Below, piece by piece: positions 26,699 through 35,667 of a stretch of 64,000 nucleotides of DNA; the first letter of the stretch is position 1, and every line of letters starts with the position of its first letter. Source of the stretch: Novosphingobium sp. 18050. Its GTDB lineage: Bacteria > Pseudomonadota > Alphaproteobacteria > Sphingomonadales > Sphingomonadaceae. Below the pieces are notes generated by a model. That model made no database searches, was not told the DNA's origin, and worked only from the letters and a program-made list of their open reading frames with translations. The position numbers and the translations under genes were made by a program. The DNA lies in assembly GCF_902706195.1 (NCBI RefSeq), contig NZ_CACSJO010000014.1, positions 1 to 64,000 of the forward strand, in the 5' to 3' direction.

Positions 26699-27031
26699 TC
26701 AGCGATTGACGAGGCTTTGGTTGGCGGTGGAATAACGTTCGCCTGCCAGTTCGATGGCGGTCAGCGCCTCGGGGATACGGGTAAGATCGGGCTCGGTCAG
26801 TTCGATGGCAACAGCGCCGAGGTTTTCTTCGAGCCGGTGCAGCCTGGTCGTACCGGGGGATCGGCACGATCGACGGTCGCTGCGCCGGCAGCCAGGCCAA
26901 AGCGACCTGCGCCGGGGCCACGTTTTGATCGGCCGCGAGGCTCACGACCAGTTCGACAAGACCCTGGTTGGCCTTGTGCGTCGGCCTGGAAACGCGGGGC
27001 CGCGTTGCGGAAATCATCCTTGGCGAACATG
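26699..27031 (-). pseudogene. Decayed aldo/keto reductase, C-terminal half
   Basis: Pieces of an aldo/keto reductase can be read only by switching frames: FAKDDFRNAAPRFQ in one frame, then NQGLVELVVSLAADQNVAPA and AWLPAQRPSIVPIP in another. After a shift within the IPGTT loop comes LHRLEENLGAVAIELTEPDL and a normal C-terminus ending at a TGA. The N-terminal half with the catalytic residues is missing. At least two frameshifts make it a clear pseudogene. It lies directly upstream of two intact aldo/keto reductase genes, suggesting an ancestral tandem of three. Confidence 0.8.
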
Positions 27032-27263
27032 GTCGAGGACGATCATTACGTAGCTCCCGAGGGTGATTGCCAGAATGGCGCCCTTGTGCGGTTCGCCTGG
27101 GAGAGGAAGGCGTTGCATCATATCGAAGTCTTTTCGAAGCTCTCGTCAGGCTGCCGGGCAATCGGGCACGGGCAGCACAGGAAACTGTGGGATGGGTATA
27201 GCCCGGGCACGAGAATGCGATTAGACGCCATAATCGGCATGTCGCTATAAGGTGGCCTAATCA

Positions 27264-28157
27264 ATGGCAGGCGAGAACTACAACGAGCTGGCCGCCTTCG
27301 TGATGGTGGCGCGCGAACGCAGCTTCACCCGTGCAGCAGCCAAGCTGGGGGTTTCGCAGTCGGCGCTCAGCCAGACGATCCGGGGGCTCGAGGAACGGCT
27401 GGGCCTGCGCCTGCTCACTCGCACCACGCGCAGCGTCTCACCTACCGAGGTGGGTCACCGGCTGTTCGACACGGTCGCGCCACGTTTTGAGGAGATCGCA
27501 CAGGAGCTGGCCTCTCTCAGCCAGCTGCGCGACAAGCCTTCAGGCAAGATCCGCATCAACGCCGGAGAGCATCCCGCAGTGTCCGTACTGCAGCCGGCCC
27601 TGCGCAAGTTACTACCCGACAATCCCGATATCAGCGTCGAGATCGTCGTCGATTATGGCCTGACCGATATCGTTGCCGAAGGTTTCGATGCCGGGGTGCG
27701 CCTTGGCGATCAGGTGGCCAAGGACATGATCGCGGTGCGCATCGGCCCTGATCTGCGCATGGCCGTCGTCGGTTCGCCCGACTATTTCGCCCGCTATACT
27801 GTGCCGAGTTCGCCTCATGATCTGACTGGTCACAACTGCATCGGCATCCGGCTGCCCACGTATGGCGGCATTTTCCCTTGGGATCTCGACAAGGACGGCC
27901 ATGAGATCAATGTCCGGATCGAGGGGCAGCTGGTCTTCAACAACATTGGCCTGCGATTGAATTCGGCCCTGGACGGGCTGGGCCTTGCCTATCTCCCCGA
28001 GGATCAGGTGCTGCCATACATCGAACGAGGTCAGCTGATCCGCGTAATGGAAGACTGGTGCGAACCCTTTCCCGGCTACCACCTCTATTATCCCAGCCGC
28101 CGTCACGCTTCTCCGGCTTTTGCGCTGTTTGTAGAGACCGTGCGTTATCGGGCCTGA
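27264..28157 (+). CDS. LysR family transcriptional regulator
   Basis: 297 residues. The N-terminal winged helix-turn-helix is canonical (FVMVARERSFTRAAAKLGVS, then QSALSQTIRGLEERLGLRLL). The effector domain contains IGPDLRMAVVGSPDYFARY and an ending typical of the CrgA/DmlR-like group. It is divergent from the aldo/keto reductase run, so it probably regulates those genes; the decayed copy lies between them. The effector is unknown. Confidence 0.9.
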   Translation: MAGENYNELAAFVMVARERSFTRAAAKLGVSQSALSQTIRGLEERLGLRLLTRTTRSVSPTEVGHRLFDTVAPRFEEIAQELASLSQLRDKPSGKIRINAGEHPAVSVLQPALRKLLPDNPDISVEIVVDYGLTDIVAEGFDAGVRLGDQVAKDMIAVRIGPDLRMAVVGSPDYFARYTVPSSPHDLTGHNCIGIRLPTYGGIFPWDLDKDGHEINVRIEGQLVFNNIGLRLNSALDGLGLAYLPEDQVLPYIERGQLIRVMEDWCEPFPGYHLYYPSRRHASPAFALFVETVRYRA

Positions 28158-28325
28158 GTGCGCCGCGTCCGCATACTCGGCATCGCTGACAAGTTCATCC
28201 CACGCCACAGACTGGCCATTGCTGTTTTCCGCCAGCGCGACGTCGCCGTTGCCCCTGCTAGGACTTTCCCGCCAGTCCGCGCCCAGTGCCTTAAATCAAG
28301 AAGCAGCGCAGAAACACACGCCCAT

Positions 28326-29234
28326 TTACAAGCCCGCCGGCCGCAACTCGCGGATCAGGTCGATGAGAAGTCGTAGTCCCGTTGGGACCTGCCGACGCCC
28401 TGAATAATAGGCATGGAAGCCGCTGCCCATCGAAGACCAGCCCTCCAGTACAACTTGGAGCGCACCACTTTCGATATGTGGGCGGAGTATCGGCTCGTTG
28501 CCATAGGTGATCCCGACGCCCTGCAGGCACAGGCCGACGGCGGCATGGCTGGCATCGACCGTCAGTGGGCCGGGCGTCGCGATCGCGACTGCCTCGTCGC
28601 CGCGCTCGAACTCCCAGTGGTAGACCTGGTCATTTCCAAGCCGGATGCGAATGCACCGATGGTCCTTCAAATCTTGCGGAGTTTCGGGTTTTCCAAAACG
28701 TTCGAGATAAGCGGGGGAGGCCACCGCCATCCAGGGTATGTCGCTTGAAAGTTTCTGGGCGATCATGTCCTCCGGCACCGTGCCGCCGTAACGGATTCCT
28801 GCGTCGAAACCGCTTCCGATCACATCAATCAGCCGATTGCTTACGCTGATATCGACTTCGATGTCCGGATAGCGCTCAACGAAGACCGGCATGACGGGAT
28901 CAATAAGCAGAGAGACAGCGTCCTCCAGGACACTGAGCCTGACACGACCTGTCGGCGCATCGCGGTAGCGGTCAAGGTTTTCAGCGGCCTGGCCGATAGC
29001 GTCCAACGGTCCCGCAATTTGGGCATGCAGTTCCTCTCCGGCAGCCGTGAGGGTCACGCTCCGAGTGGTTCTGTTCAACAAACGCACGCCCCGTCGGCTT
29101 TCCAACGCCCTGATCGCATGGCTCAATGCGGAGGTGGTTACGCCGATTTCGAGGGCAGCGAGCCTGAAGCTGCGATGCTTGGCGATTGCGATGAAATAGG
29201 CGAAGTCGGCAAGATCGGCGCGATGGAGAGACAT
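28326..29234 (-). CDS. LysR family transcriptional regulator
   Basis: 302 residues with the LysR HTH (FIAIAKHRSFRLAALEIGVT, then TSALSHAIRALESRRGVRLL) and a substrate-binding-like domain (GFDAGIRYGGTVPEDMIAQ, WMAVASPAYLERFGKP). I prefer the ATG at MSLHRADLADF, which gives the usual short lead before the HTH, to a start five codons upstream. It is divergent from the cupin and tautomerase genes, about 150 bp away, which makes them its likely targets. Confidence 0.9.
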   Translation of the reverse strand: MSLHRADLADFAYFIAIAKHRSFRLAALEIGVTTSALSHAIRALESRRGVRLLNRTTRSVTLTAAGEELHAQIAGPLDAIGQAAENLDRYRDAPTGRVRLSVLEDAVSLLIDPVMPVFVERYPDIEVDISVSNRLIDVIGSGFDAGIRYGGTVPEDMIAQKLSSDIPWMAVASPAYLERFGKPETPQDLKDHRCIRIRLGNDQVYHWEFERGDEAVAIATPGPLTVDASHAAVGLCLQGVGITYGNEPILRPHIESGALQVVLEGWSSMGSGFHAYYSGRRQVPTGLRLLIDLIRELRPAGL

Positions 29235-29380
29235 GGCCCCTCTTACCACATTGTTGAGGAATGTTCATCGGTTCGTTGCCAGAGGCGGGTCTAATTACGG
29301 CGCCCCGGAACGCCCAGATGATGAACCGGCGGTTCGCTCGCGCGGGGCGCCCATCAGCAATTTCGAAAAAGGCGGTCGGC

Positions 29381-29869
29381 ATGATCAGATTGGCAATCAT
29401 CCTGGCCGCTCTATCGGCGCCCGTCGGCGTCGCTCAAGCTCAGGAAGGCAGCCTCCCCATGGATATCACCCGCAAAGCAGACATGAAGACCGTCGACGGC
29501 CCCGAGGCCTATTTCACGGGTAAGGTCACGATCACCGGCCAGTTCCAGCGCGAAGATCCCTCGCGCGTTTCCGGCGCCATCGTGCATTTCGAACCGGGCG
29601 CGCGAACCGCCTGGCATACCCATCCGGCAGGGCAGACGCTGATCGTGACCGAGGGTGTGGGCTGGACCCAGATCGAAGGCGGCGGCAAGCTCGAATTCCA
29701 TGCCGGCGACATCCTCTGGTGCCCCGCCGAACACAAGCACTGGCACGGGGCCACGCCCCACGAGGGCATGACCCACATCGCCGTCCAGGAGGTGGTCAAC
29801 GGAACCCCCGTCACCTGGATGGAGAAAGTGACCGACGAGCAGTATCTCGCTCCCCTGGCCAAGGACTGA
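29381..29869 (+). CDS. Exported cupin-domain protein
   Basis: About 162 residues. A signal peptide (LAIILAALSAPVGVAQAQ) is followed by a single cupin barrel. Metal ligands are in motif 1 (GARTAWHTHPAGQTLIVTEG) and motif 2 (AGDILWCPAEHKHWHGAT). This type resembles the carboxymuconolactone-decarboxylase-associated and mandelonitrile-lyase-like cupins often found near aldo/keto reductases. The reaction is unknown. Upstream in-frame ATGs exist (29261, 29321), but the chosen start gives a clean signal peptide. It is 4 bp before the tautomerase gene and divergent from a LysR gene. Confidence 0.85.
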   Translation: MIRLAIILAALSAPVGVAQAQEGSLPMDITRKADMKTVDGPEAYFTGKVTITGQFQREDPSRVSGAIVHFEPGARTAWHTHPAGQTLIVTEGVGWTQIEGGGKLEFHAGDILWCPAEHKHWHGATPHEGMTHIAVQEVVNGTPVTWMEKVTDEQYLAPLAKD

Positions 29870-29873
29870 GCCA

Positions 29874-30182
29874 ATGCCGCATATCATCGTGAAGCTATGG
29901 CCGGGTAAGTCCGCCCAGCAGAAGCAGGCTCTGTCCGACGCCATCGCACAGAGCGTGATGGACCATCTGGGCTACAGCGAGGATGCGATTTCCATCGGGT
30001 TTGATGAGGTCGCTCCTGAGGCCTGGGACGATCAGGTCGTAAAGTCCGAAATCCTGGGCAAATGGCCGAATTTATTGAAGCAACCGGGATATATCGAATG
30101 GCGCCGGGATGCCGGCGCCCGGCCTCGGCGTCTATCTCGCCAAACCGCAGGACACGATGTCTGCTGTCGTCGCGATCGCTAG
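29874..30182 (+). CDS. Tautomerase family protein with abnormal C-terminal extension
   Basis: The first 73 residues match the 4-oxalocrotonate tautomerase family: the catalytic Pro right after Met (MPHIIVKLWPGKS), ISIGFDEVAPEAW and the closing KWPNLLKQPGY. Related proteins end within a few residues of that PGY. Here no stop follows, and the frame runs about 29 codons into Arg-rich sequence that is the out-of-frame start of an aldo/keto reductase fragment. The native 3' end therefore seems to have been lost by deletion or recombination. The active site is intact, so the protein may still work if the tail is tolerated. Confidence 0.75.
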   Translation: MPHIIVKLWPGKSAQQKQALSDAIAQSVMDHLGYSEDAISIGFDEVAPEAWDDQVVKSEILGKWPNLLKQPGYIEWRRDAGARPRRLSRQTAGHDVCCRRDR

Positions 30183-30300
30183 CGGCTATCGCCTGATCGA
30201 CACTGCCAAGGCCGACCACAACGAACGCCAAGTCGGGGAAGCCGTGCGCGACAGCCGCGTCGATCGCCCCGAACCGTTCATCACCGGTCCTGCCCTTTAG
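30109..30300 (+). pseudogene. Aldo/keto reductase, N-terminal fragment
   Basis: Sixty-three codons begin like an aldo/keto reductase: MPAPGLGVYLAKPQDTM, then GYRLIDTAKADHNERQVGEA, with the catalytic Asp and Glu/Arg context but Asp-His in place of the usual Ala-Tyr. It breaks off at a TAG after EPFITGPAL, where VxTK should follow. It overlaps the tautomerase tail in another frame. This is a truncated remnant and not a functional enzyme. Confidence 0.75.
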
Positions 30301-30783
30301 CTGGACAACACGGCAGGGTGCGAATAATAATACCTTATGCGTATCATTACTCGCGAGTCGCTTGGCGACGTAAGCCAAATCGGACAGGACTGGGTCTGTA
30401 TTCGATGATACGCCTTCCGTTCGCGCCCGCTGCCTCACCCGCGAGCGGTTTCGAGCCCGCAGGTCGGCCTGTTCCGCGCATCCATACGCAATGGCACTGA
30501 GCGGCGCGTGGTGGGTCCCAAAGTGATCGCAGCGACACGCGGGCAAACGCTACGTATGATGGTCCGCGGCCCAGCTCCTTCCAATCTTTCGGGTAACAAA
30601 CTTAAGCACGAGGACATTGACCCGCGTGTGCGCTTCGCAACACGCCTGTTCCTCAAGGGTATCCAAGCTCGATGATGTAGAGTTGTCCGAGCGCGGCACC
30701 GGGTCGCCAAATTCGTCTTCAGCGGATTTGCGCGCAGTCACGACGCGACCCGGCAAACGGGCGCAAGATGGGAGAGAGCCGAA
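30301..30783. other. Intergenic stretch with two adjacent palindromes
   Basis: No gene is recognised. The left end holds an imperfect inverted repeat, TAATAATAC-CTTATGC-GTATCATTA (30325-30349, eight of nine arm positions matching). A perfect ACTCGCGAGT (30349-30358) follows at once. Either could bind a regulator of the MFS gene that follows, though both are more than 400 bp from it. The remainder may be decayed sequence. Confidence 0.4.
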
Positions 30784-32049
30784 GTGACGTATTTCCGCGA
30801 ATTTCGGGTGAACTGGACAACATTGCTCGGCGCAATGCTGGGGCTCGCGCTCGGCTCTGCGATGAACCATTACATGACCAACTTGTTCGCGCCCGAACTG
30901 ATCGCAGAGTTTGGATGGGACAAAGGGCAGTTCGCGCTGGTCGGCACACTGGGGCTGGCCAGCATGTTCGTCGTGCCGTTCTGGGGCCGCTTCGCTGACC
31001 GCTACGGCGCACGCCTGTCAGCAGCGATAGGCTTCGCAGTTGTACCGCTGACCTTTCTCGCTTTCAGCCTGATGAGCGGCAACATCTACGAGTTCTTCGC
31101 AATCACCATCTTCCAGAACCTGTTCGGCGTGCTGACCACGACGCTGGTGTTCAGCCGCGTCATCGTCCAGCGGTTCGATCTCGCGCGCGGTATGGCGCTG
31201 TCCGTACTGATGAGCGGCGCACCGCTGATGGGAGCGATCGTCGTACCGCTGGTGGGTGAGGTTATCGATGCGCAGGGCTGGCGCGCGGGCTACCGCCTCC
31301 TCGCGCTGATCTCCCTAGTCGGAGGCATTGCGGCGGTCACTCTGGTAGGCAGGAGGCCGAAGGGCGCCGCCGCCGCTCCGGCACGCACTGCCCAACGCCT
31401 CACAGGGGCACAGTTCGCGGCGCTCCTGCGCCATCCAGCCTTCATCCTGATTGTGGCGGGCATGTTCTTTTGCAACGTGCCTACGGTGCTCGTCTCTTCG
31501 CAGTTCAAGTTGGTGCTGATGGAGAGCGGCGCGCCAGGCAAGCTGGCGACGTGGCTGGTCTCGCTCTACGCTATGGGGGTGGTGGTTGGGCGCTTCCTAA
31601 GCGGCCTTGCGCTGGACCGCATCTCGCCGCAGTCGGTGGCGCTCGCCGCTCTCGGTTTGCCGGCGATCGGTTTCCTTATCCTGGCATCGCCCATCGAACA
31701 CCCCTGGCTGCTGGCTGGCGCGGTGATGTTGATCGGACTGGCACAGGGGGCCGAGGGCGACATTGGTGCCTATCTCACCTCACGCACTTTCGACATCGCC
31801 AACTTCAGCCTGATTTACAGCTTCCTGATAGCTTCGATGGGACTTGCGGGCGCGGTCGGCTCGGTCCTGCTGAGCATGACGCTCGGCGCGACCGAACGGT
31901 TTGATTTATTCTTGGTCATCGCCGCCGCACTGACAATCGTGGGCGCGCTGTGCTTCTTCATGATAGGGCGTGTTGGCAAGCCGCAGATAGTCGAGGCTTA
32001 TCCTCTGGTTGCTGCTTCAGGGCTCGATCCGAAAGTGGTTCAGCAATGA
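30784..32049 (+). CDS. MFS transporter
   Basis: 421 residues with about twelve membrane helices. The signature GRFADRYGARLSAAIGF lies between helices 2 and 3, and a second related loop GRFLSGLALDRISPQSVAL lies in the C-terminal half. The GTG start has GGGAGAG upstream. It resembles carriers for organic acids or aromatic compounds of the OFA/monocarboxylate type, but the substrate cannot be told. It stands alone between decayed aldo/keto reductase DNA and the aquaporin gene. Confidence 0.88.
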   Translation: MTYFREFRVNWTTLLGAMLGLALGSAMNHYMTNLFAPELIAEFGWDKGQFALVGTLGLASMFVVPFWGRFADRYGARLSAAIGFAVVPLTFLAFSLMSGNIYEFFAITIFQNLFGVLTTTLVFSRVIVQRFDLARGMALSVLMSGAPLMGAIVVPLVGEVIDAQGWRAGYRLLALISLVGGIAAVTLVGRRPKGAAAAPARTAQRLTGAQFAALLRHPAFILIVAGMFFCNVPTVLVSSQFKLVLMESGAPGKLATWLVSLYAMGVVVGRFLSGLALDRISPQSVALAALGLPAIGFLILASPIEHPWLLAGAVMLIGLAQGAEGDIGAYLTSRTFDIANFSLIYSFLIASMGLAGAVGSVLLSMTLGATERFDLFLVIAAALTIVGALCFFMIGRVGKPQIVEAYPLVAASGLDPKVVQQ

Positions 32050-32309
32050 CAGCGCTTTATGATGCACGCTGTCCTTGCGAGAAATGGAGTGATCAATGGC
32101 ATGGAGGTGTTCATTGAACGGCCGAAAGTGGTCGGCGCCGATGCATAACCGTTATAGCGACCAAGCAGGATCCATTTCGACGATAGGATCGCACTATCAA
32201 ACCGTGGGGTCAAACACCTACGGGTTATCAACGATACCTTGTCAATCGAGGCATCATACTCTTCCCCGGTCAGCGAAAACCGTCGCGCAAATCCAGGAGG
32301 GAAGCCACA

Positions 32310-33050
32310 ATGATTGTCACACCCCATATCGGTCGAAGGGCGGCGGCGGAGGCGATTGGTACATTCTGGCTGGTGCTGGGCGGTTGTGGCAGCGCTGTGC
32401 TCGCCGCCGGACCGCCCGCTTCTATCGGCGCGCTCGGCGTTGCGCTGGCATTCGGCCTGACGGTGCTGACTATGGCTTACGCGGTCGGACATATTTCGGG
32501 CTGCCACCTGAACCCGGCGGTGACCGTGGGCCTTTGGGCGGGTAAGCGCTTTCCCGCGCGTGACATATTTCCTTACGTCATCGCGCAAGTGGGCGGCGCC
32601 GTGATTGCCAGCATGGTGATCTATCTTATCGCCAAGGGGGGGCCGTCGTTCGATTTTCCCTCCGGCGGCCTGGCACAGAACGGCTACGGGAAGGGCTCGC
32701 CAGGGGGGTATCCGTTGGCATCCGCCGCGATCATCGAATGGGTTCTGACGGCAGCTTTCCTGCTGGTGATCCTGGGGTCGACCGACGGACGCGCGCCTGT
32801 CGGCTTCGCCCCGATCGCGATCGGCCTGGCGCTCACTCTCATCCACCTGATCAGCATCCCGGTCACGAATACCTCGGTGAACCCCGCCAGGAGCACTGGG
32901 CCTGCCTTGCTGGTCGGCGGACTGGCTCTCCAGCAACTCTGGCTCTTCTGGATTGCCCCGCTGGCAGGCGGACTTACCGGTGGCGTCATCTACCGCGCAA
33001 TCTTCTCCGAAGTAATTAGGCCCGACGTTTCGGGCACGGAGAAAGGCTAG
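32310..33050 (+). CDS. aqpZ: Aquaporin Z-type water channel
   Basis: 246 residues with six membrane helices and both pore NPA motifs ([13 protein letters not shown] and [14 protein letters not shown]). The selectivity-filter region NPARS carries the Arg typical of water-specific channels, as against glycerol facilitators, where GLxNPARD is usual. An AGGAGGG lies ten bases before the ATG, an unusually strong ribosome binding site. It acts as an inner membrane water channel in osmotic adjustment. It is monocistronic; the 260 bp upstream show no gene. Confidence 0.93.
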   Translation: MIVTPHIGRRAAAEAIGTFWLVLGGCGSAVLAAGPPASIGALGVALAFGLTVLTMAYAVGHISGCHLNPAVTVGLWAGKRFPARDIFPYVIAQVGGAVIASMVIYLIAKGGPSFDFPSGGLAQNGYGKGSPGGYPLASAAIIEWVLTAAFLLVILGSTDGRAPVGFAPIAIGLALTLIHLISIPVTNTSVNPARSTGPALLVGGLALQQLWLFWIAPLAGGLTGGVIYRAIFSEVIRPDVSGTEKG

Positions 33051-33098
33051 CTGCGAGAACGTTAAGGCGGGTCAGTGGGCGTTCTCCCCGCGTTGATC

Positions 33099-33260
33099 TC
33101 AACTAAAATCCTGTTCGTCAGTTGCGAGGATTTGGCCGGGATCATGGGCGCGGGCCTGCAATTGCCGCTGGCCTGCAACCGCAATCCGGCCGCTGAGCAC
33201 GGTGCTCGTGGACAGTTGGTGAAAAAGATCGGTTAGGGTGCGAACCGGCTTATCCGCCAT
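33099..33260 (-). CDS. Possible small protein (53 residues), unidentified
   Basis: A short frame starts MADKPVRTLTDLFHQLS and ends ATDEQDFS. The N-terminus reads like real protein and resembles the first residues of small DUF2789-type proteins, while the rest does not. There is no good ribosome binding site. It may be a genuine small gene or the start of a frameshifted one. The surrounding stretch (33051-33476) otherwise holds only a nine-codon frame at 33374 after GAGGGGAGC. Confidence 0.3.
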   Translation of the reverse strand: MADKPVRTLTDLFHQLSTSTVLSGRIAVAGQRQLQARAHDPGQILATDEQDFS

Positions 33261-33476
33261 TTGAGTGGCGTAAATTGGTGCTGGTACATCTCACTCATCG
33301 TTCTGCGGCCCCGACGGGTGAGATCCTGGCATACTTGCGCGTTGAATCAATGAGATAGCGAGAGGGGAGCGAAATGACGTCGGCCAAGGAAAACGCCGGA
33401 TGACACCCTGAAGGATGCCGGCCGGCGCGCGCAGCCAGCGGTCCGGTTCTTGTTCGGCAGGCGCCGTGCCTCGCTG

Positions 33477-34382
33477 TCAGGGCGTTTTGGCATAGCCTCG
33501 GGTCAACGATAGCATCTGTTGCTGGAAGTCGGATCTGAGCTTCAGGGCGCCCGGTGACAGCGATCGTCTTTCCAGGCTGTACATCGCGATTTGGATATCG
33601 GCCGGCTCGTAATCTTCCGTGGGAAGGAGTTCGCGGATGCGGCCTTCGTTGATTTCCTGCGCGACGGCGTAAGTGGAAGCGATCAGGATTGCATCGGAAT
33701 CTTCGGTGAGTCGGCCGAGAAGGCCATAGTCTTCGACGATATGGCGAGGACCGGAGACGAGCGTGCGCAGAGATGCGGGCAGGTACTCGAACTGGCCAGC
33801 ATCGCCGGCCAGTAGAACCGGATAGGCGGCGGGAGCCTGCCGTTTGTCCAGGGCAGGGTGACCCGAACGCACGAGGAGCGACAGGGGAAATGTGCCCAGC
33901 CGGGTGACCTTGGGCGGTGGATTCCAGGGCAGACGCTTCTGGGCGCTGATGAAGAATTCAATGTCCCCGCTTACCAGCATTTCCCATAGCGCTTCGATGC
34001 TGCGGATCAGGACCCGGGTCTTGAGACGCGGGGACCGGGTGAGCGAGGTGGAAAGCACTCCATGCAGCAGGGCACGGGCAGGCAAAGGCTCGATGCCGAA
34101 CGAGACTTCGCCTTGCTCTGCGCTGGCGGTTTGCTCCATCGTTTTGTCCAGATCGTCCATGCCGGCGATCAGCGTTTGGGCGCGTTCCACGAAAAGCCTG
34201 CCTTGCGGCGTCAGGCGCACCCCCGAACGGTCGCGGTCAAACAGCCTCAGGCCGACCTTGCGCTCGGTCGCCTGGATCGAGCGGGTTAGCGCGGATTGCG
34301 AAAGGCCAAGATCTTCGCCTGCCTGCATGTAGTTCATGCGATTTGCGAGGGCGACGACATGCCGCAAATTGCGAATTTCCAT
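33477..34382 (-). CDS. LysR family transcriptional regulator
   Basis: 301 residues. The HTH region (LANRMNYMQAGEDLGLSQSA, then LTRSIQATERKVGLRLFDRD) is canonical, with RSGVRLTPQGRLFVERAQTL at the linker helix. The effector domain follows. It is divergent from the sulfotransferase/DUF1214 pair across 103 bp that contain a 12-bp palindrome, the classic layout for a LysR gene and its target operon. Confidence 0.9.
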   Translation of the reverse strand: MEIRNLRHVVALANRMNYMQAGEDLGLSQSALTRSIQATERKVGLRLFDRDRSGVRLTPQGRLFVERAQTLIAGMDDLDKTMEQTASAEQGEVSFGIEPLPARALLHGVLSTSLTRSPRLKTRVLIRSIEALWEMLVSGDIEFFISAQKRLPWNPPPKVTRLGTFPLSLLVRSGHPALDKRQAPAAYPVLLAGDAGQFEYLPASLRTLVSGPRHIVEDYGLLGRLTEDSDAILIASTYAVAQEINEGRIRELLPTEDYEPADIQIAMYSLERRSLSPGALKLRSDFQQQMLSLTRGYAKTP

Positions 34383-34429
34383 TGAGCGTCTTTTACATCA
34401 AAAATGGGCGTATCATGCATTGGACGCTT

Positions 34430-34441
34430 ATCACGGGTGAT
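34430..34441. promoter_or_regulatory. Palindrome in the LysR/sulfotransferase intergenic region
   Basis: ATCAC-GG-GTGAT is a perfect 12-bp inverted repeat, with a looser TGCAT/ATGCA pair flanking it (from about 34416 to 34445). It sits between the divergent LysR and sulfotransferase starts, where a LysR-type regulator would bind. Confidence 0.45.
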
Positions 34442-34485
34442 GCAATCATTCCGGAAAGCGCAAAGCTGGAGAGAGGCGTGCAACA

Positions 34486-35667
34486 ATGCTGACAGCGGCA
34501 GAGATCATCGCGAAAGCCGAAGTAAAGGCGGGCTTTCGTGACACCGAGACAGGTCTGCACGAGAACCTGGCGGCGCTTGTCGCAGCGATTGACAGCGGCC
34601 CCGCCTTATCCGCTACGGGCCTGGCATCGGTAGAGAACGGGCTGGTTACCCGAAGCGCCGAACGCATCGAAGGGCTCAAGTGGGTTCACGAATATCCCGA
34701 GATTGCGGACGAACAGATCGCGGCACCGGTCATCCTGACCGGGCTTCCGCGATCGGGGACGACGTATCTGCAATATCTGTTCGATCGGGACGATCGTTTT
34801 CGCCTCATCCGTACCTGGGAGGCATTGGCTCCGATGCCTCCGCCGGGCTTTGACCCGGCTTCAGTGGCCCAGCGTAAAGCGCAGGAAAGCGCAGTGCGCG
34901 CGCGTAGCCGGCCGGCAGTCGCAAACTTCTCGGCGCTTCACCTGCACGATGACGATGGTTCGGAGGAATGCCACGCCTTTCTCGAACAAGGCTATGCGGC
35001 GGCCGGTTTTTTCAATTTGTACGACGTGCCGGACTTCTTCGACTTTCTGATGGACGAGGTCGATCTCGATGCCGTCTACGCCGTGCACAGGCGCCAGTTG
35101 CAATTGCTCCAGTGGAAGTCTTCGCCCCGCCGGTGGGCACTGAAGTATCCCAATCATGTCATTGCCTTGGAGGCGCTGGAACGAACGTATCCTGGGGCAC
35201 GTTTCGTGATGACTCACCGCGATCCTGTCCAATTGCTGGCGTCGATTTCCAAGATGACGCTGGCGCTGCGTTCGGCACGTTATGCCCAACCGGTAGACCC
35301 TCATAAGGTCGGGCGTCAGATGACGCTTTTCGTGCGCCGCCACATCGACCGCATCCTGGCCCATGCGCGCTCCGCAGCCGGCGAGCGTGTCACCCACGTC
35401 GACTACTATAGACTGCAGGCGGATGCCGCTGGTGTGATAGGCGAGGTGCACGAGCGTCTCGGCCTCGATACGCCGGATCGCGTGGGATCAGCGATCGCCT
35501 CCTGGCACCGCGATAATCCCAAGAATGCTCGCGGTGCGAACGACTATGCGCTGGAGCAATTCGGCATCGACGCAGGCGAGGTCACTGATTTGTTCTCGGA
35601 CTACATCAGCCACTTCGACATTCCGTCGGAGCGTGAGGGGCTTGCACGCGCCGGTGTGTCGGCATGA
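34486..35667 (+). CDS. Sulfotransferase family protein
   Basis: 393 residues. The PAPS-binding P-loop is GLPRSGTTYLQYLFD (about residue 87), and the second binding segment is in RFVMTHRDPVQLLASISKM, with the conserved Arg/Ser pair. The SPRRWALKYPNHVIALEAL region is typical of the sulfotransferase-3 group of proteobacteria and mycobacteria. It would move sulfate from PAPS to a hydroxylated lipid, steroid or other small molecule. It overlaps the DUF1214 gene by ATGA and lies opposite a LysR gene. Confidence 0.88.
   Translation: MLTAAEIIAKAEVKAGFRDTETGLHENLAALVAAIDSGPALSATGLASVENGLVTRSAERIEGLKWVHEYPEIADEQIAAPVILTGLPRSGTTYLQYLFDRDDRFRLIRTWEALAPMPPPGFDPASVAQRKAQESAVRARSRPAVANFSALHLHDDDGSEECHAFLEQGYAAAGFFNLYDVPDFFDFLMDEVDLDAVYAVHRRQLQLLQWKSSPRRWALKYPNHVIALEALERTYPGARFVMTHRDPVQLLASISKMTLALRSARYAQPVDPHKVGRQMTLFVRRHIDRILAHARSAAGERVTHVDYYRLQADAAGVIGEVHERLGLDTPDRVGSAIASWHRDNPKNARGANDYALEQFGIDAGEVTDLFSDYISHFDIPSEREGLARAGVSA

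Noticed and set aside
28158..28325. Protein-like minus-strand stretch between two LysR genes
   Set aside because: About 30 plausible codons with no start, no stop context and no family match; chance cannot be excluded.
32040..32936. 298-codon minus-strand frame covering the gap before aqpZ
   Set aside because: Most of it is antisense to the aquaporin gene, and the part in the gap has no domain or ribosome binding site.
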